DNA from: Parapristionchus giblindavisi
Lineage: Eukaryota; Nematoda; Chromadorea; Rhabditida; Diplogasteridae
Assembly: GCA_943737045.1 (NCBI GenBank)
Contig: CALSFV010000298.1
Coordinates: 1-64,000, forward strand
Reading direction: 5' to 3'
Length of the DNA: 64,000 nt
The notes beneath the pieces were generated by a model. That model saw only the letters and a program-made list of their open reading frames with translations, did no database searches and was not told the DNA's origin. The translations under genes were made by a program, and so were the position numbers. This document shows, in pieces, positions 37,721 through 50,100 of the stretch; within the stretch, counting starts at the first letter, position 1; each line of letters opens with the position of its first letter.

Positions 37721-38315
37721 GTGTTTTTTTTGTTATCTCTTCTTCGTTGCGAATCTGTAGAAAATCAGATACTAGTAACAACTTTATGGAATTCATAGAA
37801 AACATTAACATAAGTGTTTAACAAATTAAATATTACTGTATTATTACATATCAACAGCGATGAGACTCGATAAAGAAGCATTTGAAACAATGAGATTTAC
37901 AACAATGAGGGCAGATAACACAGCCGATGGAACCACAATCACAATCATTTGTACACGTCCTCGACGACTTCCTCTTCCTCGATGAATACCTCTATAGCTT
38001 CCGCATCTCGCAAGGCCTGGTACAGTTTTGCTGCGAGTGTCCTTTCTGTTCGAGTGAAGGTGGAGGAGTCTACTGGCGACTGCAGAACATTTCCAAACTT
38101 TTGTGCCAAAAAGCCAGAAACTACCTTTGCAGGAACACCCATTTAAGCAGAATAAAAAAACTGTGTAGATCAAGATAAGTCATCAAACTCCTGAAAAAAA
38201 TCAATAAATGGAGGGAAGAACTATCAACTGATCGATGAAACTACAACACACCAACTTGCAAACATCGTGTGCTCTTGAAAACAATATAATAACATCGATT
38301 ATAAATTAAAGATTG
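37721..38315. other. Unique interior of the transposon
   Basis: 595 bp between the TIRs, AT-rich at both sides (37,720-37,900 and 38,200-38,315) with a more balanced, possibly coding centre (about 37,930-38,145). No transposase domain or DDE/DDD pattern is visible. On the minus strand there is a 3' splice-site-like tract ending in TTTTTTCAG at 38,191, followed by a short frame that stops within 7 codons. This is compatible with remnants of a spliced gene but unproven. Several short frames overlap in the centre, of which the 65-codon one looks most protein-like. Confidence 0.6.
37945..38142 (-). pseudogene. Possible coding fragment, 65 codons, in the transposon
   Basis: An ATG frame of 65 codons, preceded directly by an in-frame TAA and ending at TGA. 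The product is unrecognised. It begins MGVPAKVVSGFLAQKFG, has a probable helical middle (RTERTLAAKLYQALRDAEA) and an acidic tail (EVFIEEEEVVEDVYK). The mixed, amphipathic composition looks more like real protein than the overlapping 109-codon frame (37,844-38,173, same strand), which is rich in isolated basic and hydrophobic runs. It may be a remnant or captured exon of a transposase or host gene. No domain is identified and expression is unknown; it could also be chance. Confidence 0.35.
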
Positions 38316-38414
38316 CGAAAAAAGTAGCAAAAACCGAAATAAATAGAAATTGTGGACTTTATTTCCATTGAAACATCCGCATTCATTGTTAAATTATTAC
38401 ACAGTCATAAAATG

Positions 38415-38485
38415 TTCTCGGTGGAATCGAACTCATGTGCAAAAAGTAATGACCACGCGCACTTACAACTATACCACAGCTCGGT
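38415..38485 (-). other. tRNA-like segment, right TIR
   Basis: Inverted copy of the left tRNA-like segment. The B-box is identical; the A-box has TATAGTTGTAAG in place of TATAGTGGTAAG. With the left copy it gives the element two outward-to-inward pol III-like boxes facing each other. Confidence 0.45.
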
Positions 38486-38519
38486 TGGGATAGAGAGTTC
38501 ACTCTTCCGTCTTTGAAAG

Positions 38520-38559
38520 TGATTGTCCCTCCCTTCCCCATTGAAGGGTGGGACAATCA
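38520..38559 (-). repeat. Hairpin inside the right TIR
   Basis: Mirror copy of the 40-base palindrome of the left TIR, with no difference between the two. Confidence 0.85.
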
Positions 38560-38708
38560 TTTTCAGCCGTGCGACGTAAATGCGCCGGGTTTTTCAAAAT
38601 CGATAAATAGCAGACTTTGAAAGTTGATTCTTACTAAGTCGGCCATGCTTATTATCGCCATGGTAGTCACTCACCGTAATTTCGTACCCTTTACGAACCA
38701 TTCCCTAG

Positions 38709-38711
38709 TCA
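38709..38711 (+). repeat. Target-site duplication, right (TCA)
   Basis: Second copy of the 3-bp TCA, immediately after the CCCTAG end of the transposon and continuing into CAGAATTT of the monomer. Confidence 0.93.
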
Positions 38712-39796
38712 GAATTTTTTGCTCTTTCGTTTGGTATATGACACGCTGGGTCTAGCAGAAAATTTTTCATTTCAGGTAATCTTTTGGTCTTATCAGAGTG
38801 AAAGCTACTTTTGTACTTTGGGCATTGTGGAATCAACACAAGGCTACAGTTTGACATGAACTGAAGTGTAGATTATTCAGAATTTTTTGCTCTTTCACGT
38901 GGTATATGCTACGATAAGTTTCGATAAAGCATTGACGTGTCACGAATTCTTTATTGCCAAAAATGCATAATTCAATTTTGTTAATTCGGCTGAAGTGGCC
39001 GTTGTTCAACATGGGAACGTGCAAAATACTCAGAATTTTTTGCTCTTTCGTTTGGTATATGACACGCTGGGTCTAGCAGAAAATTTTTCATTTCAGGTAA
39101 TCTTTTGGTCTTATCAGAGTGAAAGCTACTTTTGTACTTTGGGCATTGTGGAATCAACACAAGGCTACAGTTTGACATGAACTGAAGTGTAGATTATTCA
39201 GAATTTTTTGCTCTTTCACGTGGTATATGCTACGATAAGTTTCGATAAAGCATTGACGTGTCACGAATTCTTTATTGCCAAAAATGCATAATTCAATTTT
39301 GTTAATTCGGCTGAAGTGGCCGTTGTTCAACATGGGAACGTGCAAAATACTCAGAATTTTTTGCTCTTTCGTTTGGTATATGACACGCTGGGTCTAGCAG
39401 AAAATTTTTCATTTCAGGTAATCTTTTGGTCTTATCAGAGTGAAAGCTACTTTTGTACTTTGGGCATTGTGGAATCAACACAAGGCTACAGTTTGACATG
39501 AACTGAAGTGTAGATTATTCAGAATTTTTTGCTCTTTCACGTGGTATATGCTACGATAAGTTTCGATAAAGCATTGACGTGTCACGAATTCTTTATTGCC
39601 AAAAATGCATAATTCAATTTTGTTAATTCGGCTGAAGTGGCCGTTGTTCAACATGGGAACATGCAAAATACTCAGAATTTTTTGCTCTTTCGTTTGGTAT
39701 ATGACACGCTGGGTCTAGCAGAAAATTTTTCATTTCAGGTAATCTTTTGGTCTTATCAGAGTGAAAGCTACTTTTGTACTTTGGGCATTGTGGAAT

Positions 39797-42390
39797 CAAC
39801 ACAAGACTACAGTTTGACATGAACTGAAGTGTAGATTATTCAGAATTTTTTGCTCTTTCACGTGGTATATGCTACGATAAGTTTCGATAAAGCATTGACG
39901 TGTCACGAATTCTTTATTGCCAAAAATGCATAATTCAATTTTGTTAATTCGGCTGAAGTGGCCGTTGTTCAACATGGGAACGTGCAAAATACTCAGAATT
40001 TTTGCTCTTTCGTTTGGTATATGACACGCTGGGTCTAGCAGAAAATTTTTCATTTCAGGTAGTCTTTTGGTCTTATCAGAGTGAAAGCTACTTTTGTACT
40101 TTGGGCATTGTGGAATCAACACAAGACTACAGTTTGACATGAACTGAAGTGTAGATTATTCAGAATTGTTTGCTCTTTCACGTGGTATATGCTACGATAA
40201 GTTTCGATAAAGCATTGACGTGTCACGAATTCTTTATTGCCAAAAATGCATAATTCAATTTTGTTAATTCGGCTGAAGTGGCCGTTGTTCAACATGGGAA
40301 CGTGCAAAATACTCAGAATTTTTTGCTCTTTCGTTTGGTATATGACACGCTGGGTCTAGCAGAAAATTTTTCATTTCAGGTAATCTTTTGGTCTTATCAG
40401 AGTGAAAGCTACTTTTGTACTTTGGGCATTGTGGAATCAACACAAGACTACAGTTTGACATGAACTGAAGTGTAGATTATTCAGAATTTTTTGCTCTTTC
40501 ACGTGGTATATGCTACGATAAGTTTCGATAAAGCATTGACGTGTCACGAATTCTTTATTGCCAAAAATGCATAATTCAATTTTGTTAATTCGGCTGAAGT
40601 GGCCGTTGTTCAACATGGGAACGTGCAAAATACTCAGAATTTTTGCTCTTTCGTTTGGTATATGACACGCTGGGTCTAGCAGAAAATTTTTCATTTCAGG
40701 TAGTCTTTTGGTCTTATCAGAGTGAAAGCTACTTTTGTACTTTGGGCATTGTGGAATCAACACAAGACTACAGTTTGACATGAACTGAAGTGTAGATTAT
40801 TCAGAATTGTTTGCTCTTTCACGTGGTATATGCTACGATAAGTTTCGATAAAGCATTGACGTGTCACGAATTCTTTATTGCCAAAAATGCATAATTCAAT
40901 TTTGTTAATTCGGCTGAAGTGGCCGTTGTTCAACATGGGAACGTGCAAAATACTCAGAATTTTTTGCTCTTTCGTTTGGTATATGACACGCTGGGTCTAG
41001 CAGAAAATTTTTCATTTCAGGTAATCTTTTGGTCTTATCAGAGTGAAAGCTACTTTTGTACTTTGGGCATTGTGGAATCAACACAAGGCTACAGTTTGAC
41101 ATGAACTGAAGTGTAGATTATTCAGAATTTTTTGCTCTTTCACGTGGTATATGCTACGATAAGTTTCGATAAAGCATTGACGTGTCACGAATTCTTTATT
41201 GCCAAAAATGCATAATTCAATTTTGTTAATTCGGCTGAAGTGGCCGTTGTTCAACATGGGAACGTGCAAAATACTCAGAATTTTTTGCTCTTTCGTTTGG
41301 TATATGACACGCTGGGTCTAGCAGAAAATTTTTCATTTCAGGTAATCTTTTGGTCTTATCAGAGTGAAAGCTACTTTTGTACTTTGGGCATTGTGGAATC
41401 AACACAAGACTACAGTTTGACATGAACTGAAGTGTAGATTATTCAGAATTTTTTGCTCTTTCACGTGGTATATGCTACGATAAGTTTCGATAAAGCATTG
41501 ACGTGTCACGAATTCTTTATTGCCAAAAATGCATAATTCAATTTTGTTAATTCGGCTGAAGTGGCCGTTGTTCAACATGGGAACGTGCAAAATACTCAGA
41601 ATTTTTGCTCTTTCGTTTGGTATATGACACGCTGGGTCTAGCAGAAAATTTTTCATTTCAGGTAGTCTTTTGGTCTTATCAGAGTGAAAGCTACTTTTGT
41701 ACTTTGGGCATTGTGGAATCAACACAAGGCTACAGTTTGACATGAACTGAAGTGTAGATTATTCAGAATTTTTTGCTCTTTCACGTGGTATATGCTACGA
41801 TAAGTTTCGATAAAGCATTGACGTGTCACGAATTCTTTATTGCCAAAAATGCATAATTCAATTTTGTTAATTCGGCTGAAGTGGCCGTTGTTCAACATGG
41901 GAACGTGCAAAATACTCAGAATTTTTTGCTCTTTCGTTTGGTATATGACACGCTGGGTCTAGCAGAAAATTTTTCATTTCAGGTAATCTTTTGGTCTTAT
42001 CAGAGTGAAAGCTACTTTTGTACTTTGGGCATTGTGGAATCAACACAAGACTACAGTTTGACATGAACTGAAGTGTAGATTATTCAGAATTTTTTGCTCT
42101 TTCACGTGGTATATGCTACGATAAGTTTCGATAAAGCATTGACGTGTCACGAATTCTTTATTGCCAAAAATGCATAATTCAATTTTGTTAATTCGGCTGA
42201 AGTGGCCGTTGTTCAACATGGGAACGTGCAAAATACTCAGAATTTTTGCTCTTTCGTTTGGTATATGACACGCTGGGTCTAGCAGAAAATTTTTCATTTC
42301 AGGTAGTCTTTTGGTCTTATCAGAGTGAAAGCTACTTTTGTACTTTGGGCATTGTGGAATCAACACAAGACTACAGTTTGACATGAACTG
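39797..42390 (+). repeat. Higher-order units of 641 bp
   Basis: A dimer made of a normal copy and a copy with five T and GGTAGTC, followed by GAATTGTTTGC, recurs at offsets of 641 bp (39.80 to 40.44 kb and 41.40 to 42.04 kb). The unit is 641 and not 642 because of the shorter T-run. A partial version near 41.7 kb lacks the GAATTGTTTGC marker, suggesting exchange inside the unit. Confidence 0.8.
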
Positions 42391-42679
42391 AAGTGTAGAT
42401 TATTCAGAATTGTTTGCTCTTTCACGTGGTATATGCTACGATAAGTTTCGATAAAGCATTGACGTGTCACGAATTCTTTATTGCCAAAAATGCATAATTC
42501 AATTTTGTTAATTCGGCTGAAGTGGCCGTTGTTCAACATGGGAACGTGCAAAATACTCAGAATTTTTTGCTCTTTCGTTTGGTATATGACACGCTGGGTC
42601 TAGCAGAAAATTTTTCATTTCAGGTAATCTTTTGGTCTTATCAGAGTGAAAGCTACTTTTGTACTTTGGGCATTGTGGA

Positions 42680-44110
42680 ATCAACACAAGGCTACAGTTT
42701 GACATGAACTGAAGTGTAGATTATTCAGAATTTTTTGCTCTTTCACGTGGTATATGCTACGATAAGTTTCGATAAAGCATTGACGTGTCACGAATTCTTT
42801 ATTGCCAAAAATGCATAATTCAATTTTGTTAATTCGGCTGAAGTGGCCGTTGTTCAACATGGGAACGTGCAAAATACTCAGAATTTTTTGCTCTTTCGTT
42901 TGGTATATGACACGCTGGGTCTAGCAGAAAATTTTTCATTTCAGGTAATCTTTTGGTCTTATCAGAGTGAAAGCTACTTTTGTACTTTGGGCATTGTGGA
43001 ATCAACACAAGGCTACAGTTTGACATGAATTGAAGTGTAGATTATTCAGAATTTTTTGCTCTTTCACGTGGTATATGCTACGATAAGTTTCGATAAAGCA
43101 TTGACGTGTCACGAATTCTTTATTGCCAAAAATGCATAATTCAATTTTGTTAATTCGGCTGAAGTGGCCGTTGTTCAACATGGGAACGTGCAAAATACTC
43201 AGAATTTTTTGCTCTTTCGTTTGGTATATGACACGCTGGGTCTAGCAGAAAATTTTTCATTTCAGGTAATCTTTTGGTCTTATCAGAGTGAAAGCTACTT
43301 TTGTACTTTGGGCATTGTGGAATCAACACAAGGCTACAGTTTGACATGAACTGAAGTGTAGATTATTCAGAATTTTTTGCTCTTTCACGTGGTATATGCT
43401 ACGATAAGTTTCGATAAAGCATTGACGTGTCACGAATTCTTTATTGCCAAAAATGCATAATTCAATTTTGTTAATTCGGCTGAAGTGGCCGTTGTTCAAC
43501 ATGGGAACGTGCAAAATACTCAGAATTTTTTGCTCTTTCGTTTGGTATATGACACGCTGGGTCTAGCAGAAAATTTTTCATTTCAGGTAATCTTTTGGTC
43601 TTATCAGAGTGAAAGCTACTTTTGTACTTTGGGCATTGTGGAATCAACACAAGGCTACAGTTTGACATGAACTGAAGTGTAGATTATTCAGAATTTTTTG
43701 CTCTTTCACGTGGTATATGCTACGATAAGTTTCGATAAAGCATTGACGTGTCACGAATTCTTTATTGCCAAAAATGCATAATTCAATTTTGTTAATTCGG
43801 CTGAAGTGGCCGTTGTTCAACATGGGAACGTGCAAAATACTCAGAATTTTTTGCTCTTTCGTTTGGTATATGACACGCTGGGTCTAGCAGAAAATTTTTC
43901 ATTTCAGGTAATCTTTTGGTCTTATCAGAGTGAAAGCTACTTTTGTACTTTGGGCATTGTGGAATCAACACAAGGCTACAGTTTGACATGAACTGAAGTG
44001 TAGATTATTCAGAATTTTTTGCTCTTTCACGTGGTATATGCTACGATAAGTTTCGATAAAGCATTGACGTGTCACGAATTCTTTATTGCCAAAAATGCAT
44101 AATTCAATTT
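42680..44110 (+). repeat. Near-uniform AAGGCTAC monomers
   Basis: Consecutive monomers with AAGGCTAC, ACGTGTCAC and CAAAATAC, differing at very few positions (one AATTGAAG near 43,029). The same type also flanks the transposon at 36.8-37.3 and 38.7-39.6 kb, so this subfamily surrounds the insertion. Confidence 0.75.
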
Positions 44111-45330
44111 TGTTAATTCGGCTGAAGTGGCCGTTGTTCAACATGGGAACATGCAAAATACTCAGAATTTTTTGCTCTTTCGTTTGGTATATGACACGCT
44201 GGGTCTAGCAGAAAATTTTTCATTTCAGGTAATCTTTTGGTCTTATCAGAGTGAAAGCTACTTTTGTACTTTGGGCATTGTGCAATCAACACAAGACTAC
44301 AGTTTGACATGAACTGAAGTGTAGATTATTCAGAATTTTTTGCTCTTTCACGTGGTATATGCTACGATAAGCTTCGATAAAGCATTGACGTGTCACGAAT
44401 TCTTTATTGCCAAAAATGCATAATTCAATTTTGTTAATTCGGCTGAAGTGGCCGTTGTTCAACATGGGAACGTGCAAAATACTCAGAATTTTTTGCTCTT
44501 TCGTTTGGTATATGACACGCTGGGTCTAGCAGAAAATTTTTCATTTCAGGTAATCTTTTGGTCTTATCAGAGTGAAAGCTACTTTTGTACTTTGGGCATT
44601 GTGGAATCAACACAAGGCTACAGTTTGACATGAACTGAAGTGTAGATTATTCAGAATTTTTTGCTCTTTCACGTGGTATATGCTACGATAAGTTTCGATA
44701 AAGCATTGACGTTTCACGAATTCTTTATTGCCAAAAATGCATAATTCAATTTTGTTAATTCGGCTGAAGTGGCCGTTGTTCAACATGGGAACGTGCAAAA
44801 TACTCAGAATTTTTTTGCTCTTTCGTTTGGTATATGACACGCTGGGTCTAGCAGAAAATTTTTCATTTCAGGTAATCTTTTGGTCTTATCAGAGTGAAAG
44901 CTACTTTTGTACTTTGGGCATTGTGGAATCAACACAAGATTACAGTTTGACATGAACTGAAGTGTAGATTATTCAGAATTTTTGCTCTTTCACGTGGTAT
45001 ATGCTACGTTAAGTTTCGATAAAGCATTGACGTGTCACGAATTCTTTATTGCCAAAAATGCATAATTCAATTTTGTTAATTCGGCTGAAGTGGCCGTTGT
45101 TCAACATGGGAACGTGCATAATACTCAGAATTTTTTGCTCTTTCGTTTGGTATATGACACGCTGGGTCTAGCAGAAAATTTTTCATTTCAGGTAATCTTT
45201 TGGTCTTATCAGAGTGAAAGCTACTTTTGTACTTTGGGCATTGTGGAATCAACACAAGACTACAGTTTGACATGAACTGAAGTGTAGATTATTCAGAATT
45301 GTTTGCTCTTTCACGTGGTATATGCTACGA
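43810..45330 (+). repeat. Segment repeated 18,676 bp downstream, first copy
   Basis: An ordered set of rare variants (GGGAACATGC near 44,146; ATTGTGCAATC near 44,277; ATAAGCTTCG near 44,369; then ACGTTTCAC, a seven-T run with AAGATTACAG, a five-T run with CTACGTTAAG, and GCATAATAC) is found again at 62.8-64.0 kb. All fall at the same 18,676-bp offset, and the match extends to the window edge. The offset is 58 monomers plus 58 bp, explained by the 61-bp duplication at 51.3 kb and three one-base losses. Confidence 0.85.
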
Positions 45331-48300
45331 TAAGTTTCGATAAAGCATTGACGTGTCACGAATTCTTTATTGCCAAAAATGCATAATTCAATTTTGTTAA
45401 TTCGGCTGAAGTGGCCGTTGTTCAACATGGGAACGTACAAAATACTCAGAATTTTTTGCTCTTTCGTTTGGTATATGACACGCTGGGTCTAGCAGAAAAT
45501 TTTTCATTTCAGGTAATCTTTTGGTCTTATCAGAGTGAAAGCTACTTTTGTACTTTGGGCATTGTGGAATCAACACAAGACTACAGTTTGACATGAACTG
45601 AAGTGTAGATTATTCAGAATTTTTTGCTCTTTCACGTGGTATATGCTACGATAAGTTTCGATAAAGCATTGACGTGTCACGAATTCTTTATTGCCAAAAA
45701 TGCATAATTCAATTTTGTTAATTCGGCTGAAGTGGCCGTTGTTCAACATGGGAACGTACAAAATACTCAGAATTTTTTGCTCTTTCGTTTAGTATATGAC
45801 ACGCTGGGTCTAGCAGAAAATTTTTCATTTCAGGTAATCTTTTGGTCTTATCAGAGTGAAAGCTACTTTTGTACTTTGGGCATTGTGGAATCAACACAAG
45901 ACTACAGTTTGACATGAACTGAAGTGTAGATTATTCAGAATTTTTTGCTCTTTCACGTGGTATATGCTACGATAAGTTTCGATAAAGCATTGACGTGTCA
46001 TGAATTCTTTATTGCCAAAAATGCATAATTCAATTTTGTTAATTCGGCTGAAGTGGCCGTTGTTCAACATGGGAACGTGCAAAATACTCAGAATTTTTTT
46101 GCTCTTTCGTTTGGTATATGACACGCTGGGTCTAGCAGAAAATTTTTCATTTCAGGTAATCTTTTGGTCTTATCAGAGTGAAAGCTACTTTTGTACTTTG
46201 GGCATTGTGGAATCAACACAAGATTACAGTTTGACATGAACTGAAGTGTAGATTATTCAGAATTTTTGCTCTTTCACGTGGTATATGCTACGTTAAGTTT
46301 CGATAAAGCATTGACGTGTCACGAATTCTTTATTGCCAAAAATGCATAATTCAATTTTGTTAATTCGGCTGAAGTGGCCGTTGTTCAACATGGGAACGTG
46401 CAAAATACTCAGAATTTTTTGCTCTTTCGTTTGGTATATGACACGCTGGGTCTAGCAGAAAATTTTTCATTTCAGGTAATCTTTTGGTCTTATCAGAGTG
46501 AAAGCTACTTTTGTACTTTGGGCATTGTGGAATCAACACAAGACTACAGTTTGACATGAACTGAAGTGTAGATTATTCAGAATTTTTTGCTCTTTCACGT
46601 GGTATATGCTACGATAAGTTTCGATAAAGCATTGACGTGTCACGAATTCTTTATTGCCAAAAATGCATAATTCAATTTTGTTAATTCGGCTGAAGTGGCC
46701 GTTGTTCAACATGGGAACGTACAAAATACTCAGAATTTTTTGCTCTTTCGTTTAGTATATGACACGCTGGGTCTAGCAGAAAATTTTTCATTTCAGGTAA
46801 TCTTTTGGTCTTATCAGAGTGAAAGCTACTTTTGTACTTTGGGCATTGTGGAATCAACACAAGACTACAGTTTGACATGAACTGAAGTGTAGATTATTCA
46901 GAATTTTTTGCTCTTTCACGTGGTATATGCTACGATAAGTTTCGATAAAGCATTGACGTGTCATGAATTCTTTATTGCCAAAAATGCATAATTCAATTTT
47001 GTTAATTCGGCTGAAGTGGCCGTTGTTCAACATGGGAACGTGCAAAATACTCAGAATTTTTTGCTCTTTCGTTTGGTATATGACACGCTGGGTCTAGCAG
47101 AAAATTTTTCATTTCAGGTAATCTTTTGGTCTTATCAGAGTGAAAGCTACTTTTGTACTTTGGGCATTGTGGAATCAACACAAGACTACAGTTTGACATG
47201 AACTGAAGTGTAGATTATTCAGAATTTTTTGCTCTTTCACGTGGTATATGCTACGATAAGTTTCGATAAAGCATTGACGTGTCACGAATTCTTTATTGCC
47301 AAAAATGCATAATTCAATTTTGTTAATTCGGCTGAAGTGGCCGTTGTTCAACATGGGAACGTACAAAATACTCAGAATTTTTTGCTCTTTCGTTTGGTAT
47401 ATGACACGCTGGGTCTAGCAGAAAATTTTTCATTTCAGGTAATCTTTTGGTCTTATCAGAGTGAAAGCTACTTTTGTACTTTGGGCATTGTGGAATCAAC
47501 ACAAGACTACAGTTTGACATGAACTGAAGTGTAGATTATTCAGAATTTTTTGCTCTTTCACGTGGTATATGCTACGATAAGTTTCGATAAAGCATTGACG
47601 TGTCACGAATTCTTTATTGCCAAAAATGCATAATTCAATTTTGTTAATTCGGCTGAAGTGGCCGTTGTTCAACATGGGAACGTACAAAATACTCAGAATT
47701 TTTTGCTCTTTCGTTTAGTATATGACACGCTGGGTCTAGCAGAAAATTTTTCATTTCAGGTAATCTTTTGGTCTTATCAGAGTGAAAGCTACTTTTGTAC
47801 TTTGGGCATTGTGGAATCAACACAAGATTACAGTTTGACATGAACTGAAGTGTAGATTATTCAGAATTTTTGCTCTTTCACGTGGTATATGCTACGTTAA
47901 GTTTCGATAAAGCATTGACGTGTCACGAATTCTTTATTGCCAAAAATGCATAATTCAATTTTGTTAATTCGGCTGAAGTGGCCGTTGTTCAACATGGGAA
48001 CGTGCAAAATACTCAGAATTTTTTGCTCTTTCGTTTGGTATATGACACGCTGGGTCTAGCAGAAAATTTTTCATTTCAGGTAATCTTTTGGTCTTATCAG
48101 AGTGAAAGCTACTTTTGCACTTTGGGCATTGTGGAATCAACACAAGACTACAGTTTGACATGAACTGAAGTGTAGATTATTCAGAATTTTTTGCTCTTTC
48201 ACGTGGTATATGCTACGATAAGTTTCGATAAAGCATTGACGTGTCACGAATTCTTCATTGCCAAAAATGCATAATTCAATTTTGTTAATTCGGCTGAAGT

Positions 48301-50100
48301 GGCCGTTGTTCAACAAGGGAACGTGCAAAATACTCAGAATTTTTTGCTCTTTCGTTTGGTATATGACACGCTGGGTCTAGCAGAAAATTTTTCATTTCAG
48401 GTAATCTTTTGGTCTTATCAGAGTGAAAGCTACTTTTGTACTTTGGGCATTGTGGAATCAACACAAGACTACAGTTTGACATGAACTGAAGTGTAGATTA
48501 TTCAGAATTTTTTGCTCTTTCACGTGGTATATGCTACGTTAAGTTTCGATAAAGCATTGACGTGTCACGAATTCTTTATTGCCAAAAATGCATAATTCAA
48601 TTTTGTTAATTCGGCTGAAGTGGCCGTTGTTCAACATGGGAACGTGCATAATACTCAGAATTTTTTGCTCTTTCGTTTGGTATATGACACGCTGGGTCTA
48701 GCAGAAAATTTTTCATTTCAGGTAATCTTTTGGTCTTATCAGAGTGAAAGCTACTTTTGTACTTTGGGCATTGTGGAATCAACACAAGACTACAGTTTGA
48801 CATGAACTGAAGTGTAGATTATTCAGAATTTTTTGCTCTTTCACGTGGTATATGCTACGATAAGTTTCGATGAAGCATTGACGTGTCACGAATTCTTTAT
48901 TGCCAAAAATGCATAATTCAATTTTGTTAATTCGGCTGAAGTGGCCGTTGTTCAACATGGGAACGTGCAAAATACTCAGAATTTTTTGCTCTTTCGTTTG
49001 GTATATGACACGCTGGGTCTAGCAGAAAATTTTTCATTTCAGTTAATCTTTTGGTCTTATCAGAGTGAAAGCTACTTTTGTACTTTGGGCATTGTGGAAT
49101 CAACACAAGACTACAGTTTGACATGAACTGAAGTGTAGATTATTCAGAATTTTTTGCTCTTTCACGTGGTATATGCTACGATAAGTTTCGATAAAGCATT
49201 GACGTGTCACGAATTCTTTATAGCCAAAAATGCATAATTCAATTTTGTTAATTCGGCTGAAGTGGCCGTTGTTCAACATGGGAACGTACAAAATACTCAG
49301 AATTTTTTGCTCTTTCGTTTGGTATATGACACGCTGGGTCTAGCAGAAAATTTTTCATTTCAGGTAATCTTTTGGTCTTATCAGAGTGAAAGCTACTTTT
49401 GTACTTTGGGCATTGTGGAATCAACACAAGACTACAGTTTGACATGAACTGAAGTGTAGATTATTCAGAATTTTTTGCTCTTTCACGTGGTATATGCTAC
49501 GATAAGTTTCGATAAAGCATTGACGTGTCACGAATTCTTTATTGCCAAAAATGCATAATTCAATTTTGTTAATTCGGCTGAAGTGGCCGTTGTTCAACAT
49601 GGGAACGTACAAAATACTCAGAATTTTTTGCTCTTTCGTTTAGTATATGACACGCTGGGTCTAGCAGAAAATTTTTCATTTCAGGTAATCTTTTGGTCTT
49701 ATCAGAGTGAAAGCTACTTTTGTACTTTGGGCATTGTGGAATCAACACAAGACTACAGTTTGACATGAACTGAAGTGTAGATTATTCAGAATTTTTTGCT
49801 CTTTCACGTGGTATATGCTACGATAAGTTTCGATAAAGCATTGACGTGTCACGAATTCTTTATTGCCAAAAATGCATAATTCAATTTTGTTAATTCGGCT
49901 GAAGTGGCCGTTGTTCAACATGGGAACGTACAAAATACTCAGAATTTTTTGCTCTTTCGTTTGGTATATGACACGCTGGGTCTAGCAGAAAATTTTTCAT
50001 TTCAGGTAATCTTTTGGTCTTATCAGAGTGAAAGCTACTTTTGTACTTTGGGCATTGTGGAATCAACACAAGACTACAGTTTGACATGAACTGAAGTGTA
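45249..50100 (+). repeat. Block rich in ACGTACAAAAT monomers
   Basis: Copies with GGAACGTACAAAAT for GGAACGTGCAAAAT, often combined with TCGTTTAGTATATG for TCGTTTGGTATATG. A three-monomer unit of 963 bp repeats from 45.57 to 46.53 kb and includes TGTCATGAATTC near 45,999 and 46,962. Confidence 0.8.

Larger units (their letters stand above)
37328..38708. mobile_element. 1,381-bp DNA transposon with long TIRs, probably non-autonomous
   Basis: A foreign segment with ends CTAGGGAATGG and CCATTCCCTAG lies inside one satellite monomer, flanked by a TCA duplication. Its two 393-bp ends are inverted copies with only three differences. The 595-bp middle has no transposase I can recognise, so it most likely depends on a related autonomous element for mobility. 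A 3-bp target duplication occurs in PIF/Harbinger and in some CMC (CACTA-like), Zator and Academ elements; the CTAGGG end does not settle the superfamily. The Tc1/mariner family is excluded because a TA duplication would not rebuild the satellite. The TIRs are far longer than usual for a short MITE, closer to a fold-back element. Confidence 0.93.
38316..38708 (-). repeat. Right terminal inverted repeat (393 bp)
   Basis: Inverted copy of the left end, starting CGAAAAAAGTAGC and ending CCCTAG. It has the alternative base at the three differing positions. One of these changes the GG of the A-box-like sequence (GTGGTAA) to TG (GTTGTAA), so the right copy is the weaker match to a tRNA. Confidence 0.95.

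Noticed and set aside
37844..38173. 109-codon minus-strand frame in the transposon interior
   Set aside because: It overlaps the more protein-like 65-codon frame on the same strand and has irregular basic and hydrophobic runs with no recognisable domain; probably a shadow frame.
37329..38707. Tc1/mariner-type element with a TA target duplication
   Set aside because: Taking TA as the duplication leaves extra bases that are not in the satellite. Only TCA restores the monomer.
37326..38708. CACTA element, suggested by CACTAG at the left border
   Set aside because: CA belongs to the satellite flank and the right end is CCCTAG followed by TCA, so there is no matching TAGTG end.
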